This document shows positions 33,509 to 46,230 of a DNA stretch of 64,000 nucleotides, one piece after another. A program made the translations under genes and the position numbers. Source of the DNA: Crotalaria pallida (taxonomy: Eukaryota; Streptophyta; Magnoliopsida; Fabales; Fabaceae); NCBI GenBank assembly GCA_037953625.1, contig CM075649.1, positions 123,625,290 to 123,689,289 of the forward strand, in the 5' to 3' direction. Position 1 is the first letter of the stretch. Every line of letters starts with the position of its first letter. A model generated the notes under the pieces. That model was given only the letters and a program-made list of their open reading frames with translations, searched no databases and was not told the origin of the DNA.

Positions 33509-34400
33509 TTAACAATAAATATAGGAAAAAGTCCAAACTGAATGCAAATAAGAAAATTATGCATGAGGACATATCAAATACTTGAGATACATATGGTGTT
33601 ATATAAATTAATAAATGTCACTTGTTCAAATTTATAAACGTCGTTAAATTAAATTTAAAATTCAATGCTTTTAATGTCACATGTATGATAACCTTTAGTA
33701 CAAAAACAATTATTCATTTGTTAATGCATTATTGTAGACCTCAAATTCATCCAAAAGGTTTGGAATCTCTAAGATAACAAGGTTGTCAATCTCTTCCTAG
33801 GCTCAAAGAAATTTTTCTTTTCACACTCTTGAGGTTTCTTAATAAAAAACCAGTACCTCAATGGTAATCACATATCCTAAAAACTTTATGTTATTCAATC
33901 AAAACTGACATTTTCGATCTCTAATAGTGCTTAGTATTTATTGTGTTTAGTCTTAGTCCAAAATATATTCTAAGGTATATCGTCGTATTTGATCTTAATT
34001 TTTGTGGAAATCACAAGTCAACTAGGAAAATTCTACAACGTCTCTCAATTGATCTAACAAATCATTTATCCTTGAAAAATGGGTATTTAGTGTCAACAAT
34101 CATCTTATTCAAGTGTCTATAATCTATTCACTACCTCATGCTCTAATTTATTTATTTTTCTCAACTAAAAATAAAAGTACTAAACAAAGTATGTAAAATG
34201 TCAATCTTAATAAATTTATGAGCTAACAAGTTCTCTAATTGATTCGCGAGTTCACTTAAATTTAGTAATAATATTGGATTAAATCTTGGAATTAAGTCAT
34301 TGAGAACTCTAATCTATGTGGCGGCAAAGTACAAATTGGTCCACGGAAAACATTTAAAAAGTCATGTTCTTCATCAGTCTAATATAAAATTAAAAATCTA
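33205..34400 (-). pseudogene. Decayed Ty3/gypsy pol of element C
   Basis: A purine-rich stretch on the minus strand borders the LTR (33205-33225) and can be the polypurine tract. Minus-strand translation near 33930-34180 gives a broken RT segment (IDYRHLNKMIVDTKYPF, followed after a stop by a substrate-binding-like block). Earlier parts toward 33700 are too decayed to assign. Stops and frameshifts occur every few codons. An (AAT)n microsatellite sits at about 33467-33508. Confidence 0.65.
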
Positions 34401-36014
34401 AATGTTCAACTAAACACAATAATACAGTTAAAGGATAACATTACACAGAGAACAACATGTGTGATATAAATAATAATTATCCATGAATAATGAAGAGACA
34501 TAATTTTCTATCAATCATTGCGTAATGTAAATTTTTTTTTACTTACAGTAAAATATATCTATAATTACATAAAGGTCAAATTTGGTATATCTATACATAT
34601 TATGAGAAAAACTGAAAGAAGTTAAAACATATAAATATATTAATCACGTGGCAATAAAACAACATTGGAACAAGATACATCTAACTAATAAGGCAGTTTA
34701 CTCATGATACATATGAAAATAATTTTTTTTTAATATATGCCAATGAGTATTTTAAAGTTTCTATGGGTAATTATTCGTGTAGTAATTATGTGTCTCAAGA
34801 AAAAAAAAATCAAACTATAAATTACCTATATTTGAATTATAATTATTTTAAAGTTACCTAAACTGATAATATCATATAATAAAAAAATTATAATCATATA
34901 ATATATAAAAAGATACATATGCACGTATTATATTAAAAATAATAAATTTTATAAGACCAAAAGATATTATTATCTCGCCATAAAATAACATATGCCACTA
35001 ACAGACAAATATATATATATATATATAGAGAGAGAGTACCAATCACATATCCTCAAAAAGCCTTCAATTTCTATATATATATAACATAGAAATTGTATCA
35101 CTTTCAAATTATCATAAAAGTTAAAAAAAATATTAACTTTTATAATGTGCATCTAAGTGAAAAAAATAAGATTAATAGTAAAAAAATATATATAAAAAAA
35201 TTCTTTTCCAACTTATACTTTTATCTTTTATCAAACATGTTGAAAACAGACAAAATAAATATCATTCACATGCATTTTCGGGCTATTCAGTTCAAAAGTA
35301 ATTACTTTACTTTTAGCAAAAATAGATTTCAACATAACCTATATTTAACTTTATAGATAAAGAAACATATTTAAATCCGTCACTAATACCTAAAAACAAA
35401 CAAAAAAAATTTAAAAAAAATATAAATCGCATCGAACAAAACTTTATTTCTATTGTAAATGTTTCTAAATTGTACCTAAATTCTCAATGAATAATGAAGG
35501 AAAATGAATACAACAATTTGATAAAAGAAATTTAAGGATCATAGGTATCAAGATAAAAAATTCAAGGATTAAATCTTTTTCTTTAAATGCCTCCATGATA
35601 TAAAGATTCACTATTTTTTTTAAAAAAAAATAAATTATTAAAATGTCTCAATAGTTTAGAAAAATGTTTTCAGCGAGTTTTAAAAAAAAATTGCGATAAA
35701 TCTAGATTTGTTGTAGAGAAATAATAAATGGAGATTAAGATATATGGTAGAAAACAAAAAGGAATTTTTAAAAATGGGAAAAAATAACGGGTACATTACG
35801 CAATAAATGTAACTAGATAACTCGACCTTGTAAATAGAAGCTTATGCTAAAAAGTCAATCTTTTCTTTTTTCATATAAGACAAATTATTCATTAAAAAGA
35901 AGAAAGGAAGTATAACAAATAATACTTCTTTCTCAAAAGGTATAGAGTTTAAGATTTACCAACCAAAATCAAAGTTAACCTATGTGTCATCTCGCAAAGA
36001 ACCATGGAAAAGAT
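34401..36014. other. AT-rich interior of element C, no recognisable gene
   Basis: I see homopolymer runs, an (AT)n/(AG)n microsatellite at about 35008-35036, and no usable frame, terminal repeat or zinc knuckle. By position it should be pol or gag of element C. It ends at the left TSD of solo LTR F. Confidence 0.5.
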
Positions 36015-37619
36015 TGAGGAAACCGCAATTGGTGGTTGAAACAACTAAGGAACCCTATGAGAACACCTAGAAGGGAGGTTTGAATAGGTGTAAAAGAAAC
36101 CTTGAAAGATTTTCGAACGAAACAAATCGAAACAATCAAGACGAATGATTTTTGCAAATTTGTCAGCACTTAATCGATTAAACTGAGATTTAATCGATTA
36201 ACCTGCAATTTAATCGATTAAGATCAGAAAGCACAATTTCACTTAATCGATTAATAATTGATTATGACAGTTAAAAACTGAAAAATCACTTTTCAATCGA
36301 ATACGAAAATCAATCAATCAACACGTAAGATCAGAGATTCAGCGGAAACAATTAACACCTATATTCTTATTGATTACCTAGGTTATGAAAATGATTTTCT
36401 TCAAGTTAATTTGAACAATTAAGATTCAATTCAATCAATTATGAAAAATCACTTTTTCTAGGTTTTCAACCAAGAACACAATGAACAACAAGAATGTAAA
36501 GAGTAAGGGTTTAGAGATACGGCACAGTGATTTATCCTGGTTCACTTTCATCCACTTGAAAACTACATCCAGTCCCCTCTTCAACCAAGAGAGATTCTTC
36601 ACTATGAGGAATTAGAGTTCTCAAATTACAAGTAAATGCCTCTCAAGACTCCCTTCTTGATAGCCTACAAGAGATACCACACCCTTGCCTTGTAATCCTA
36701 TTGATCTTCTCTCTAATCTAACCTCTACCCCTTGTTGATAATCCACACAACAAGTCTTCACTTGCTTGATGATAATCCACACCCCAAGGCTTCACTTTGC
36801 TTGATTCACAACCAAGACTTCTTCTTCAATGAATGAACTTGCTTGATGATAATCGACACACCAAGTCTTCTTGTTTGTTGTAGATGGCTTGCCTCTTGCA
36901 AAGATTACAACACAATTGAAAACACAATGGCACTCCTATGAATCTCTTTCAATAGCTATGACAAATCAACATAAGAGATTCAAAGGTTCTTGATCAAAGA
37001 ATATGAAAATAGAAAAGCTTTTGATCTTTGAAATTAAGAGAGAATAGAGTGGCTTGATTTCTTGTAAAACTTGTATGAAAATGATTCTAGATCATCACAA
37101 TAATTGGGAAAAGGTTTATGTAGAATACCCAAAAGTTAGAGCACTTGAAAAACTGATTTTGAGAAGTGAAAATCGTATTTTTAAAAACCAGTATAGCAGT
37201 GTTTAATCGATTAGATCTTCACTTAATCGATTAGTAATCAATTAGATTTGTTCTTAATCGATTAAGCCCTGTAGAAACTTGTTTTCTCAAAACTAAACCT
37301 TTCCTTTCAAACCTTTAAGCCACCTATTGATTTTAGGTTAAGTGAAAACTCAAATTATGATATAATCATGACTATGATAGAGATTCACTACCCTATATAG
37401 AACTCTACCCAAACTCATCAAATAAAAGACTAAGTCTAGAGAGGCAAATGATATTACAATAATAAAACACAAACTAGATCTTCATAAGTCTTCATGAGTT
37501 GGCTTTCTCTTCTTCCTTTGATGTTTGTTGTTGCTTGTTGAACTTGAAACTTGATCAACACCTTAGTAGCTTGTTCAAAACCTTTTGTCATTATCAAAAC
37601 ATTCTCAATGGAACTTACA
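36015..37619 (-). mobile_element. F: solo LTR of an E-related copia family
   Basis: Inverted relative to E, it runs from tgaggaaaccgcaattgg (36015) to the LTR start aatggaacttaca (37619). It aligns to E's LTR throughout, including both palindrome clusters (centres 36175, 36195, 36215, 36248, 36259 and 37208, 37228, 37239, 37259). No primer-binding site or polypurine tract abuts either end, so it is a solo LTR. The flanks AAGAT (36010-36014) and AAGAA (37620-37624) are a probable TSD with one mutation. Confidence 0.85.
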
Positions 37620-38252
37620 AAGAACAATGTAATTAACCCCCTCCCCCCAAAAAAAACATGATACAGTAAACAACACAATATCCAGTAGCAAAACAAAAAA
37701 AAATGTACAGCATAAAGAATAGCATAATAACCAGAAATCCTAACAGTAGTAGGGTCAATGCTCTTACTTACACGAAAAGATAATAGAACTTGTTTAACAT
37801 TTAGAGAACTTGATATTCCTTTATCAATCAATAATGGAGTATTTAGTATAATAATTATGTAAATAATTTTATATCACATACAACATGGCATCCATATAAG
37901 TATATTAATAGCCTCTAATTAAAATCTGATCCTGCTATATTTAGTGCATTAATAAGTGTTTAGTTTGTGTCAGAAAATCCATTTGATTGCATAAATCTAT
38001 GTAAGTAAGTTTGTAAACATTGTCATTTTTATGTATAAAAAAAATTCACAAATTTAATAAAGAGTAAGAACATATGATAGTCTCAAACATGAAATGTTGT
38101 ATCCGGATCACAATGTTACAAAATAGGATTCTACTTATACTCTACTCTTCAAAATTTGCACACAAAAATAAACACTAGCAACAGTGTGTCGATCGGATGT
38201 AATGACTCTAGAACAGGATAACAATATTGGGGTAGCAAGTCCCAATACCATC
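37620..38252. other. Interior of element C between F and D
   Basis: No recognisable coding or repeat structure. It ends at TSD CCATC (38248-38252) of element D; the sequence continues at 50624 once D is removed. Confidence 0.5.
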
Positions 38253-38888
38253 TGTAGTGTCCTTGAACACTATATGTCCTTAACCCTCTGAGCCCTCAAG
38301 ATTATGGTAATCAGGAGTTCAAGAGAAGATCAAGTATCTATGTATGACCTTATGGTTTTTCTGCAGTTCCAGTTGGGAAAAGCAGGGTTTCCCCCGTCAA
38401 CAAGTGTGTGCAGAGTGTCAACTTAGGGATGAGAGTACGTACCGGAAACCCTAGCTGTTATGAGCTATTTATGGGGTTTGGAGGAAGTTGATGTGGGCCG
38501 TATGGGCCTCGTATCAAGGTGAGCTGAACCGGGATTCTGTGAGGAAATATAGGAGATTTATTCCCTTAGAATCCGGATAGGATCAGCTCACGATCCCATG
38601 TAGAGGCTGTTGCGAGATTCTAAGAGAAACATGCGGAAGAGATAGGAAGCCTTGGTGAGACTGAGTCAACCTACCAGCCGACGTTATGTCTCGGTTCTAG
38701 AATCCCGAGCCGATGGAGTGAAGACCGTTGTTGAGGCTCGGTCCCATCAAGTCCGAGCCTGGTCTTTTCGTATGCTCGGAATGAACGTGTCCGAGCGTGG
38801 GACGTTTGTGTTAAGTAAACCGAGGGAAAGGTCCTTAGAAAATCCTTTATATAGGACTGTAGTTTTTATACGGTCGGCAGACCCTACA
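38253..38888 (-). repeat. Element D left LTR (3' LTR)
   Basis: It starts tgtagtgtcc and ends gaccctaca. The minus strand carries a TATA box (ctatataaagga) near 38846-38857. Directly inside, the minus strand reads caagctggggggct, the polypurine tract (38889-38902). Confidence 0.95.
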
Positions 38889-39531
38889 AGCCCCCCAGCT
38901 TGTAAGACTTTGAAAAGTCTGTGACGAGGTAATGAGCGCTTAGGATAGACCTTTCCGCATGCCTCGTGACAACTGTAATCGTGCCGACTGCTTCGAGGAG
39001 ACGTTTTGGGTTCTCGAGATACGGCGCGTTTCCTTGTAAGTTGTGCCAAATCATTGCGTTTTTGAAATTTGAAAAAGTACCTTTTGGAACTGCCACGTCT
39101 CTTCCTACGATTGGTTGCATGGGTCCATGGGCTTTTGGCCCAAATGGCTAAGACGGAGGGAAACTGAAAATTTTTCTCTCTAATTGAAACTTACCCTTTC
39201 TCTGCCTCCAATCACTCACTCTACTCCCGAAATTTCTCAGAATCCCCTCATTCTCTCTTCAATTTCCATTTTGCTGTCTTCGTTCCCAAATTGAGATCCT
39301 CCAATCCTTCACCAGTTTTAGCAACTTCACGCAGGTAACCCCTTCTACTCCTCTTATTTCCATTCCTGCAATTTTCCTTATTCATTTGGGGTTGTTTTTT
39401 TTTTTTTGGAGTGAGTTTTTCTTTGTAAACGGGTTTTCTGGTTTCGGGATTTTGCAGGGATTTCTGGGTAGAGTTTCTGGGTTTCTTTTGTTTTTAAGTG
39501 AGAGGAGTTTATACCTCAATTTGTTTGAATC
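38889..39531 (+). promoter_or_regulatory. Putative promoter and 5'UTR of the antisense gene, with intron
   Basis: Upstream of the antisense frame, CT-rich leader sequence (39177-39330) resembles a plant 5'UTR. A consensus donor at 39335 (cag|gtaacc) and acceptor ending at 39457 (tttgcag|gg) delimit a 123-bp intron with a T-rich body. The ATG follows at 39532. This layout is what plant nuclear genes show, and is unexpected in a retroelement's internal region. A TATA box is not clear by eye. Confidence 0.55.
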
Positions 39532-42129
39532 ATGAGGGGATGGAGAGGTTTTAGGGAAGTTTACCGTGAGCTCTGTAGGAGATTAGGAGAAAATCCATCT
39601 AGTGACAGTGAATCAAGTTCTTCATCCTTTTCTGGGGTTTTTGAAGATTCTGGGAACGAAAGGAATCCATGCTCGGAAAGTTCTACGCCTATCCCTACTA
39701 TTCCCCCCATCGACTCGGGTTCTTCCGAGTTAAAACCATTAACAGTAGAACATCCATTGAATCCTGCCGACGAGACTAAGTGGTTATTAGCCTATAGATT
39801 CGCTGAGCGTAGAGCCCAAGTTAGATTTAGCCCCGATCATGATATGAGGGATAAAGAACCTGTAGGAAATCCATCTGAGGTGGGGGGAAAAAGTTCGGGG
39901 CTCGGCATTAGATTTAAAGTAAAAACTCGTGCTGTAAAAAATCCTAACGCCGAGCCTTTTTCTTTTTCCCCAGAAATGGTGGAACGCAGGTGTGTCACGA
40001 ATCCGGAGGAGTACCCTTTGCCACCTAATCATGCACAGTACGACGACGCTTTTGACCGAGAGGTTCTAGGGACGAGGCCTTCACTATTGACGGAAAGTAG
40101 TCTAAACCACCTTCGACCCCTCTTGACACCGCCGAGCGCTGATGGGAATATTTCAGAATTTATACTGAGGCCCTTAGGAATCGACGACCGGATTTGCTTT
40201 GAAGTTCCCGAAAACCAACAGTATTTTTACTTTTATGAGGAAATAGTTACCCGGGTCGACATTCGCCTGCCTTTCTCAACTTTTGAGACTGAAGTTCTCA
40301 CTCACTTAGGAATCTCCCCCAGTCAATTACACCCGAGCGGTTGGGCTTTTCTCCGAGCCTTCCAGCAGTTCTATGATGCCGAAGATAGGGAGCCGACCGT
40401 TCAATCCTTCTTCTGGTTGTACTCTCCTCAAGTGAACAGGTTTGGCGACTCTAAAGGCCTTTGGGTATCTCTCAAGGCTCGGAGGTATCATGCCCTCTTT
40501 TCCAAACTAACTGACTCGTGGAAGTCTTTTAAACCCTTGTTCTTCAAGTATGAGTACACCGGGCCCGAAGTGAGTTGGTTCATGGAACAAATTGAAGTAG
40601 AAGGGGAAATTAAGGTTGTTCCTCGATTTCCGCTAGGTTGGACCACTGACATCTATAACCGAGCGCCTTCCTCCTATCAATTTAATTATAAAACTGACTT
40701 GACTACGGCCGAAAAACGACTCACCGACCACGTTTGGACTTACCTCCAAGAACAAGGTCCAATCGATATCAAAAAGATTCTTTTGAAAGAAACAAAAGAT
40801 GAAGTGAAGGCCGAGCTGGGTAGTTATTATTTTATTTTTTTTGCTAATTCATCTTCTTCTTCTGCAGCAACGATGGCTGGAAAGAAATCATCAAAAAGCA
40901 AGAGTGATGCTCGGGCAGCCAGGGTTGCGCAGTTGGCTGCACTTCAGGATGCATCAGGCTCGCCGAGCAAGGGCCAATCCTCGGACACGACTCCTTCCGA
41001 GAGTCCGAGCGTTCCTCCCAACACCATCCCGACCGTGAGGATCACTGGTACGGAACAAGTGATAAAGGGGGGTCGTGTCGTCGAGTCTGTCAATGTATAA
41101 TTGGAGGGTCATTCCTCCCCCCAGGATACTCCCGAGCGCCCCCCCAAAAGAACTCGACTAGAGAAAGGAAAAGGGGCTGCCGTGGAATGGTTAAACTTGA
41201 GCAAGTCACACAAAGGGATAGAAGTTCCCGAGGGTAAGGAAGATGCAGCTGCCAAGACGGTGTGGGGTAGTAGGAAGATGACCGACTCATTCATTGCCAC
41301 TGTCTTCCCTCCTGAAAATGCTGAAGTAATCGAGGCTTGGACCCCTGGGACTTGGGAAAATAACTGCAAGGCGTTGGTGCGAAGCTTCTTATGGGGTGCG
41401 AGCATTCTCCACCACATAGGTCAGCATGGTGATGACGCCTATGCCGGAATGGCCTCCGAGGAGAAGAAGAAAAGATATGAGGCAAACGAGCGGGAAGATT
41501 ACTTGGAGATTCAGGTCCAAGGTCTGAATAAAAGGATACAAGAAATGGCAGCTTAAAACGAGCGTCTTCAAAAGGCTGCACAAGATTCTGAGGGGGCCAA
41601 GGTTCGAGCTGAAAAAACACTTAAGGATGTCGAGGCACAGATAAAGAGGTCGGAAGAGATCCAGAAAAAGGCTGAAGAGGATGCTGCTGCTCTCCTGGTG
41701 GCTACAGAGAAAGTTCGTACGGCCGAGCAAGCTGCTATTGTAGCCCAGGAGCAACATGAGTATGCTAAGGATGAGATAGCCAGGCTTCGAGCTACTTTTG
41801 ATAAAATGACGACGAAAGCCCTCAAGCACAAGAAAGCGGCCAAAGAATATCTCTTCAACTGGGGCCGTGGAGTTGAGGATTCGTTTTTCAACACTGGCGA
41901 ACAACTCCGCATTCTGAATCCTGGGTTGATAACCCGGGGTGCCGACCCAACTTTTGCGGCAAAGGATGGTCAAATCGTCGGCCCAAACGGGGCTCCCATA
42001 GACCTCAACAGTGCCGATCTGCCTGATCGCTTGGCTGAGGATTCAGGAGAAGAAGGTTCCGAGGAAAATGCCGAGGAGGAGGAGGACCGATTTAATGCTG
42101 ATAGCGTCGTATTATCCGACTTAGAGTAG
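39532..42129 (+). pseudogene. Antisense gene of element D, gypsy-type putative transposon protein
   Basis: One frame runs from ATG 39532 to TAG 42127-42129, about 866 codons, interrupted only by TAA at 41098 and TAA at 41554. The N-terminus is Ser/acidic-rich. Residues about 220-420 (FEVPENQQYFYFYEEIV, then SGWAFLRAFQQFYD and GLWVSLKARRYHALF) look like the plant 'putative gypsy type transposon' domain (PF04195) seen opposite to gag-pol in Tat elements. The later part is Ala/Lys/Glu-rich and probably coiled-coil (near 41560-41830), ending in an acidic tail. Possible short intron: gtagtt at 40820 to tctgcag at 40867, 48 bp and frame-preserving, so it may also simply be coding. Function unknown. 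Confidence 0.8.
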
Positions 42130-42670
42130 TTTTTGACTTTGCTTTTTTGCTTTTCTTTTTCATTTTGTGATCGCCCCAGTAGTGGGTTTTTGTAACCGCC
42201 CCAGTAGTGGGTTTGAACTTTTTCTATGCTTCTTTGCTCGAAATATTATGAACGTTTATAGTATTCGCAGTCGAATGTTTGCTTCTTTTTATACTTTGTG
42301 TTAAGAATTCAAGTGTCAAGACCTCGGAACTCCAGCGCTTTAGCCGAGGTGGGTTCCTCTATCCGCGATGTAAAATGATTTTAATAAACCATGTTTGAAT
42401 CGGGAGTCTCAGTAGAATACTTGACGAGTTATAAGCTCTTGTTTGAGCTGTTTATAATCGTTCGCGTCATACACGGTGGCTAATCGAATATGAGGAAAAG
42501 TACGTAATACAATGAATCCAATAACAGTCTTTTTATTAATCAGAAGCAGAAAGTACAATGGGCTCGGAGTTCCACCGAGTGTACACCATCATTAAACAGT
42601 AATAAACATATCTAACAATTCTAAAAAGAATAAATAAAGCATGAAATTATGAAACTATGGAAGAAAGATT
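42130..42670. other. Convergent gap between antisense gene and pol
   Basis: About 540 bp separates the 3' ends of the antisense gene and of pol. Two near-identical copies of cgccccagtagtgggttt lie at about 42171-42214. T-rich runs fit a terminator or polyadenylation region for the antisense transcript. No coding is visible. Confidence 0.6.
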
Positions 42671-44356
42671 CTAACTGTAATATCCTTTGAGCTTCGCCGC
42701 ATTCCATGAATTGTTGATAGGAGCTCCCGAGAGAGTTTCAAGTTTATAGGCTCCCGTCCCACTTTTGAAGGTGACTCGGTATGGTCCTTCCCAGCTTTGG
42801 GCCAGTTTTCCATCCTTAGCATTCTTAAGACCAATATCGGCCCTTCTTAGGACAAGGTCACCCACCTCGAACTCTCTGGGGTTAACCGAGCGATTATATT
42901 CCTTCGCCTGCATCCTTTTAGCGTGCTTTTCTCGTTCGGCGGCCAAATCTCTTACCTCCTCCGACAAAACAAGATCCTCGCAGAGCAAAGTGTTGTTGAT
43001 GGGGTTTGGCTGCTGCATAGCTCGGAAAGAAGGGATAATTTTCTCAATGGGGATGACTGCGTCGCAGCCATAAGTGAGCCGATAGGGCGTTTCTCCTGTT
43101 GAAGTTTGGATGGTGGTGCGATACGACCAAAGTACCTCGTGCAAGTTTTCCACCCAATTTCCTTTTGCTCCTTCAAGTCTCCTCTTGATTCCCTGAATGA
43201 TGGACCTGTTCACTGATTCCACCTGACCGTTGGTTTGAGGGTGTTCCACCGAGGAGGAGTAGTGTTTAACCCCCAATGCACTGACCAAATCTTGGAACGC
43301 CCTTGCTGCAAACTGGGTTCCGTTGTCGGTCACCAATACCTGTGGCACCCCGAATCGAGCCACAACTTGCCTTTCAAAAAACTTTTGCACCTTTGCCGAG
43401 GATATGGTTGCCAAAGGCTCGGCCTCAACCCACTTTGTAAAATAGTCTATGGCCACGATCACCCACTTCAACTGTCCTGGTGCGGTTGGGAACTGCCCAA
43501 TCAAATCCATTCCCCATTGGTAAAAGGGATAGGGAGATGAAAGAGAATGAAGTTCCTCGGCTGGTTTTTGATAAACGTCACTGTGAAATTGGCATTTATC
43601 ACACCTTTTCACGTGGTCTATCGCATCTTGTTGAAGGGTAGGCCAGTAGTACCCTGCCCTAAGGACTTTTCTAGCCAGTGACTTCCCTCCAATGTGGTGG
43701 CTGCCTATTCCTCCATGAACTTCTTCTAGTGCCAGCTTTGCTTCGGCGGGGTTGAGACACCTGAGCATTGGACCGTTGACCCCTCGGCGAAAGAGTACTC
43801 CCTCAGCCAGTGCAAATTGAGATGCCTTCCTGACAAGTTTCCTAGCTTCCACCAAGTCGGTCGGCAAGGTCCCTTGTTCCAAATAGCTTGCAATTGGGCT
43901 AATCCAGCTTGAATCTAGTGATATGGAGAGGACAACGCTAGGTCCATGCACCATTTCCTGAATTAAACTCTTGTTGTTTTCAGAGTTTTTTGTTGAGGCG
44001 AGTTTGGAAAGAATATCCGCTCGGCTATTGCTTTCCCTCGGTATGTGACAGATTTCGACTTTCACAAATTCGGATGACAAGAATCTTACTTTTTCCAAGT
44101 ATTTTTGAAGGATTGGCTCCTTCGCCTGATATTCACCCTTGACCTGTGAAACCACCAATTGAGAGTCGCTGAGAATTTTCACCTCTCGGGCTCCCACTTC
44201 TTTTGCCATCCTCAATCCTGCCAAAACAGCTTCATACTCCGCCTGATTGTTGGATGTTGAAAATCCGAACTTCAAGGAGTATTCAAGGGTGACTCCCTCG
44301 GAGTTCTCCAGAATTATTCCTGCTCCTGCTCCCTTCTTATTACTCGATCCATCCAC
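42671..44356 (-). pseudogene. Element D archaeal-type RNase H and integrase
   Basis: The minus-strand frame (after the TAG at 44372) begins with an RNase H of archaeal type: DGSSNKKGAGAG, NQAEYEAVLAGL with its Glu, ILSDSQLVVSQV and SRADILSKLAS. Integrase follows: HHCC zinc finger (SHHIGGKS and CDKCQFH), first Asp in WGMDLIGQF, second in VTDNGTQF, Glu in HPQTNGQVESVN. Every catalytic residue I can check is present. The frame ends with a TAG/TAA-type stop at 42671 after KLKGYYS. The part is intact except that it is cut off from RT by the upstream stop. Confidence 0.9.
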
Positions 44357-44371
44357 ATAAATGTTCCAATC

Positions 44372-46230
44372 CTAGTTTGAGCTCGTCAATGGCTCAGTGA
44401 ACTCGGTAAGGAAATCAGCCAAGGCCTGAGACTTCATCGCCTTTCTCGGTTCGAAAGTTATTTCAAACTCAGTAAGCTCGATAGCCCAAGTTACCATCCT
44501 CCCAGCCAAATCAGGTTTCTGCAATATTTGTCGGATCGGTTGAGCCGTTCTGACCGTGATGCGGTGGCTGTGGAAATATTGGCGCAATCGCCTGACAGTT
44601 ATTACTAAGCAGAAGGCTAATTTCTCCACTTTTTGATATTTGATTTCTGGTCCCTGGAGAGCTCGACTCACAAAATAAATCGGAGACTCTTTACCTGATT
44701 CCTCACGGACCAAAACCGAACTAACCACAGAATCTCCAACCGACAAATAAAGGAAAAGAGTTTCGCCATGGCTCGGACTAGACAGAATGGGAGGCGATTC
44801 CAAATAATGTTTAAGGTCAGTAAAGGCCTTTTCACATTCTTCATCCCATTCAAACATCTTCTCCTTCTCTTTCCTCAGCAGCTTGTACCATGGAAGGGCC
44901 TTTCTAGCTGACTGAGATAGAAACCTTGAAAGAGCTGCGACCCGACCTGTTAGCTGCTGAACCCCTTTGATGTTCGAGGGACTTTTCATCTCCAAAATGG
45001 CTCTGCACTTGTCCGGATTTGCCTCTATTCCACGCTCTGTAAGCATAAACCCGAGGAATGATCCTGCCGGAACTCCGAATGTGCATTTTTTCGGGTTCAG
45101 CCTCATATCAAACTGTCTCACCCTTCCTAAGATTTCTTTCAAGTCTTTTGCATGATCTTCCTCTTTTAAACTTTTCGCAATCATATCGTCTATATAAACT
45201 TCCATCCTCGGCCCAATCAGAGGACCAAAAACCTTGTTCATCATGCGCTGGTAAGTTGCCCCAGCGTTTTTCAATCCGAACGGCATAACATTATAGCAAT
45301 AAGTAGCGTTTTCTGTGATAAACGAGGTTTTTACCTGGTCCGGGGGATACATTGGGATCTGATTGTATCCCGAGTAAGCATCCATAAAGGACAACCTTTG
45401 ATAGCCAGCCGAACTATCCACCAATTTATCGATGCATGGTAGTGGGTACTGATCCTTCGGGCATACCTTGTTCAGATCTGTGTAGTCCACGCACATCCTC
45501 CATTTCCCGTTGGACTTCTTGACTAGCACAGGATTGGCCAACCAATCAGTGTATACCACCTCTCTAATAAATCCAGCTTCCAAAAGCTCAGCTACCTTCT
45601 CATCAGTCGCTTGCGCTTTCTCGGTTCCGACCCTTCTCTTCTTCTGACATACTGGCTTGGCGCCAGGATATACACTCAACTTGTGGCAGATGAAGTTAGG
45701 ATCGATTCCCGGCATGTCTGCCGAGGTCCATGAAAACAAATCCTTGTTTTCAATTAGAAGTTCAGTAAGCTCTTTTTCTAGCTTCTCCGACAGGCCAACC
45801 CCGATCTTGACGTAGTGAGATGGCTCGGGACCGAGGATTACTTTTTTAAAGTCCCCTTGCGGAGTTGGTCGGGTTTCATCCTCTTCTCTGATGTCAAGAT
45901 CGGCCAAGTTGACGCTTCCTTTGTTCAATGGTTCCTTCATAATTTTCTCATCATCTAGTTTCAGCTTTGCCAAACTGATGTTATAGCATTTTCGGGCCAA
46001 CTCCTGATCAGACCGTACTATTACTACCTTGTCATCCGACCCCGGAAACTTCATGGCCAAATGTACTGTCGAAACGATGGCACCGAAAGATTGGAGTGTT
46101 GTTCTTCCGAAGATAACGTTATAGGCCGAGGGAGCCTGGACAACGAGCCACTTCACCATTTCGGTTCGGGCAAAAGGTGGTTCACCCATTGTCACTGGGA
46201 GGTGGATATGGCCTAATGGAACGATTGAGT
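44372..46230 (-). pseudogene. Element D protease C-terminus, RT and RNase H
   Basis: The same frame as the integrase continues upstream through one TAG at 44372-44374. It has the protease end (AYNVIFGRTTL), RT blocks including WRMCVDYTDLNKVCPKD, SFMDAYSGYNQIPM, MPFGLKNAGATYQRMMN and the catalytic VYIDDMIAKS, and a first RNase H with FLYLSVGDSVVSSVLV-type start. RT residues are intact. The 5' side is interrupted by G at 46231. A canonical TSD and single nonsense codon suggest the copy was functional recently. Confidence 0.9.

Noticed and set aside
38652..38924. 90-codon frame over element D's LTR, also at 50382-50693
   Set aside because: Lies across an LTR and its flank, overlaps minus-strand frames, starts on a non-ATG codon and has no domain.
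41291..41973. Long minus-strand frames opposite the antisense gene
   Set aside because: They are shadows of the plus-strand frame: Leu/Ser-rich, with no domain, while the plus frame is continuous over 2.6 kb.
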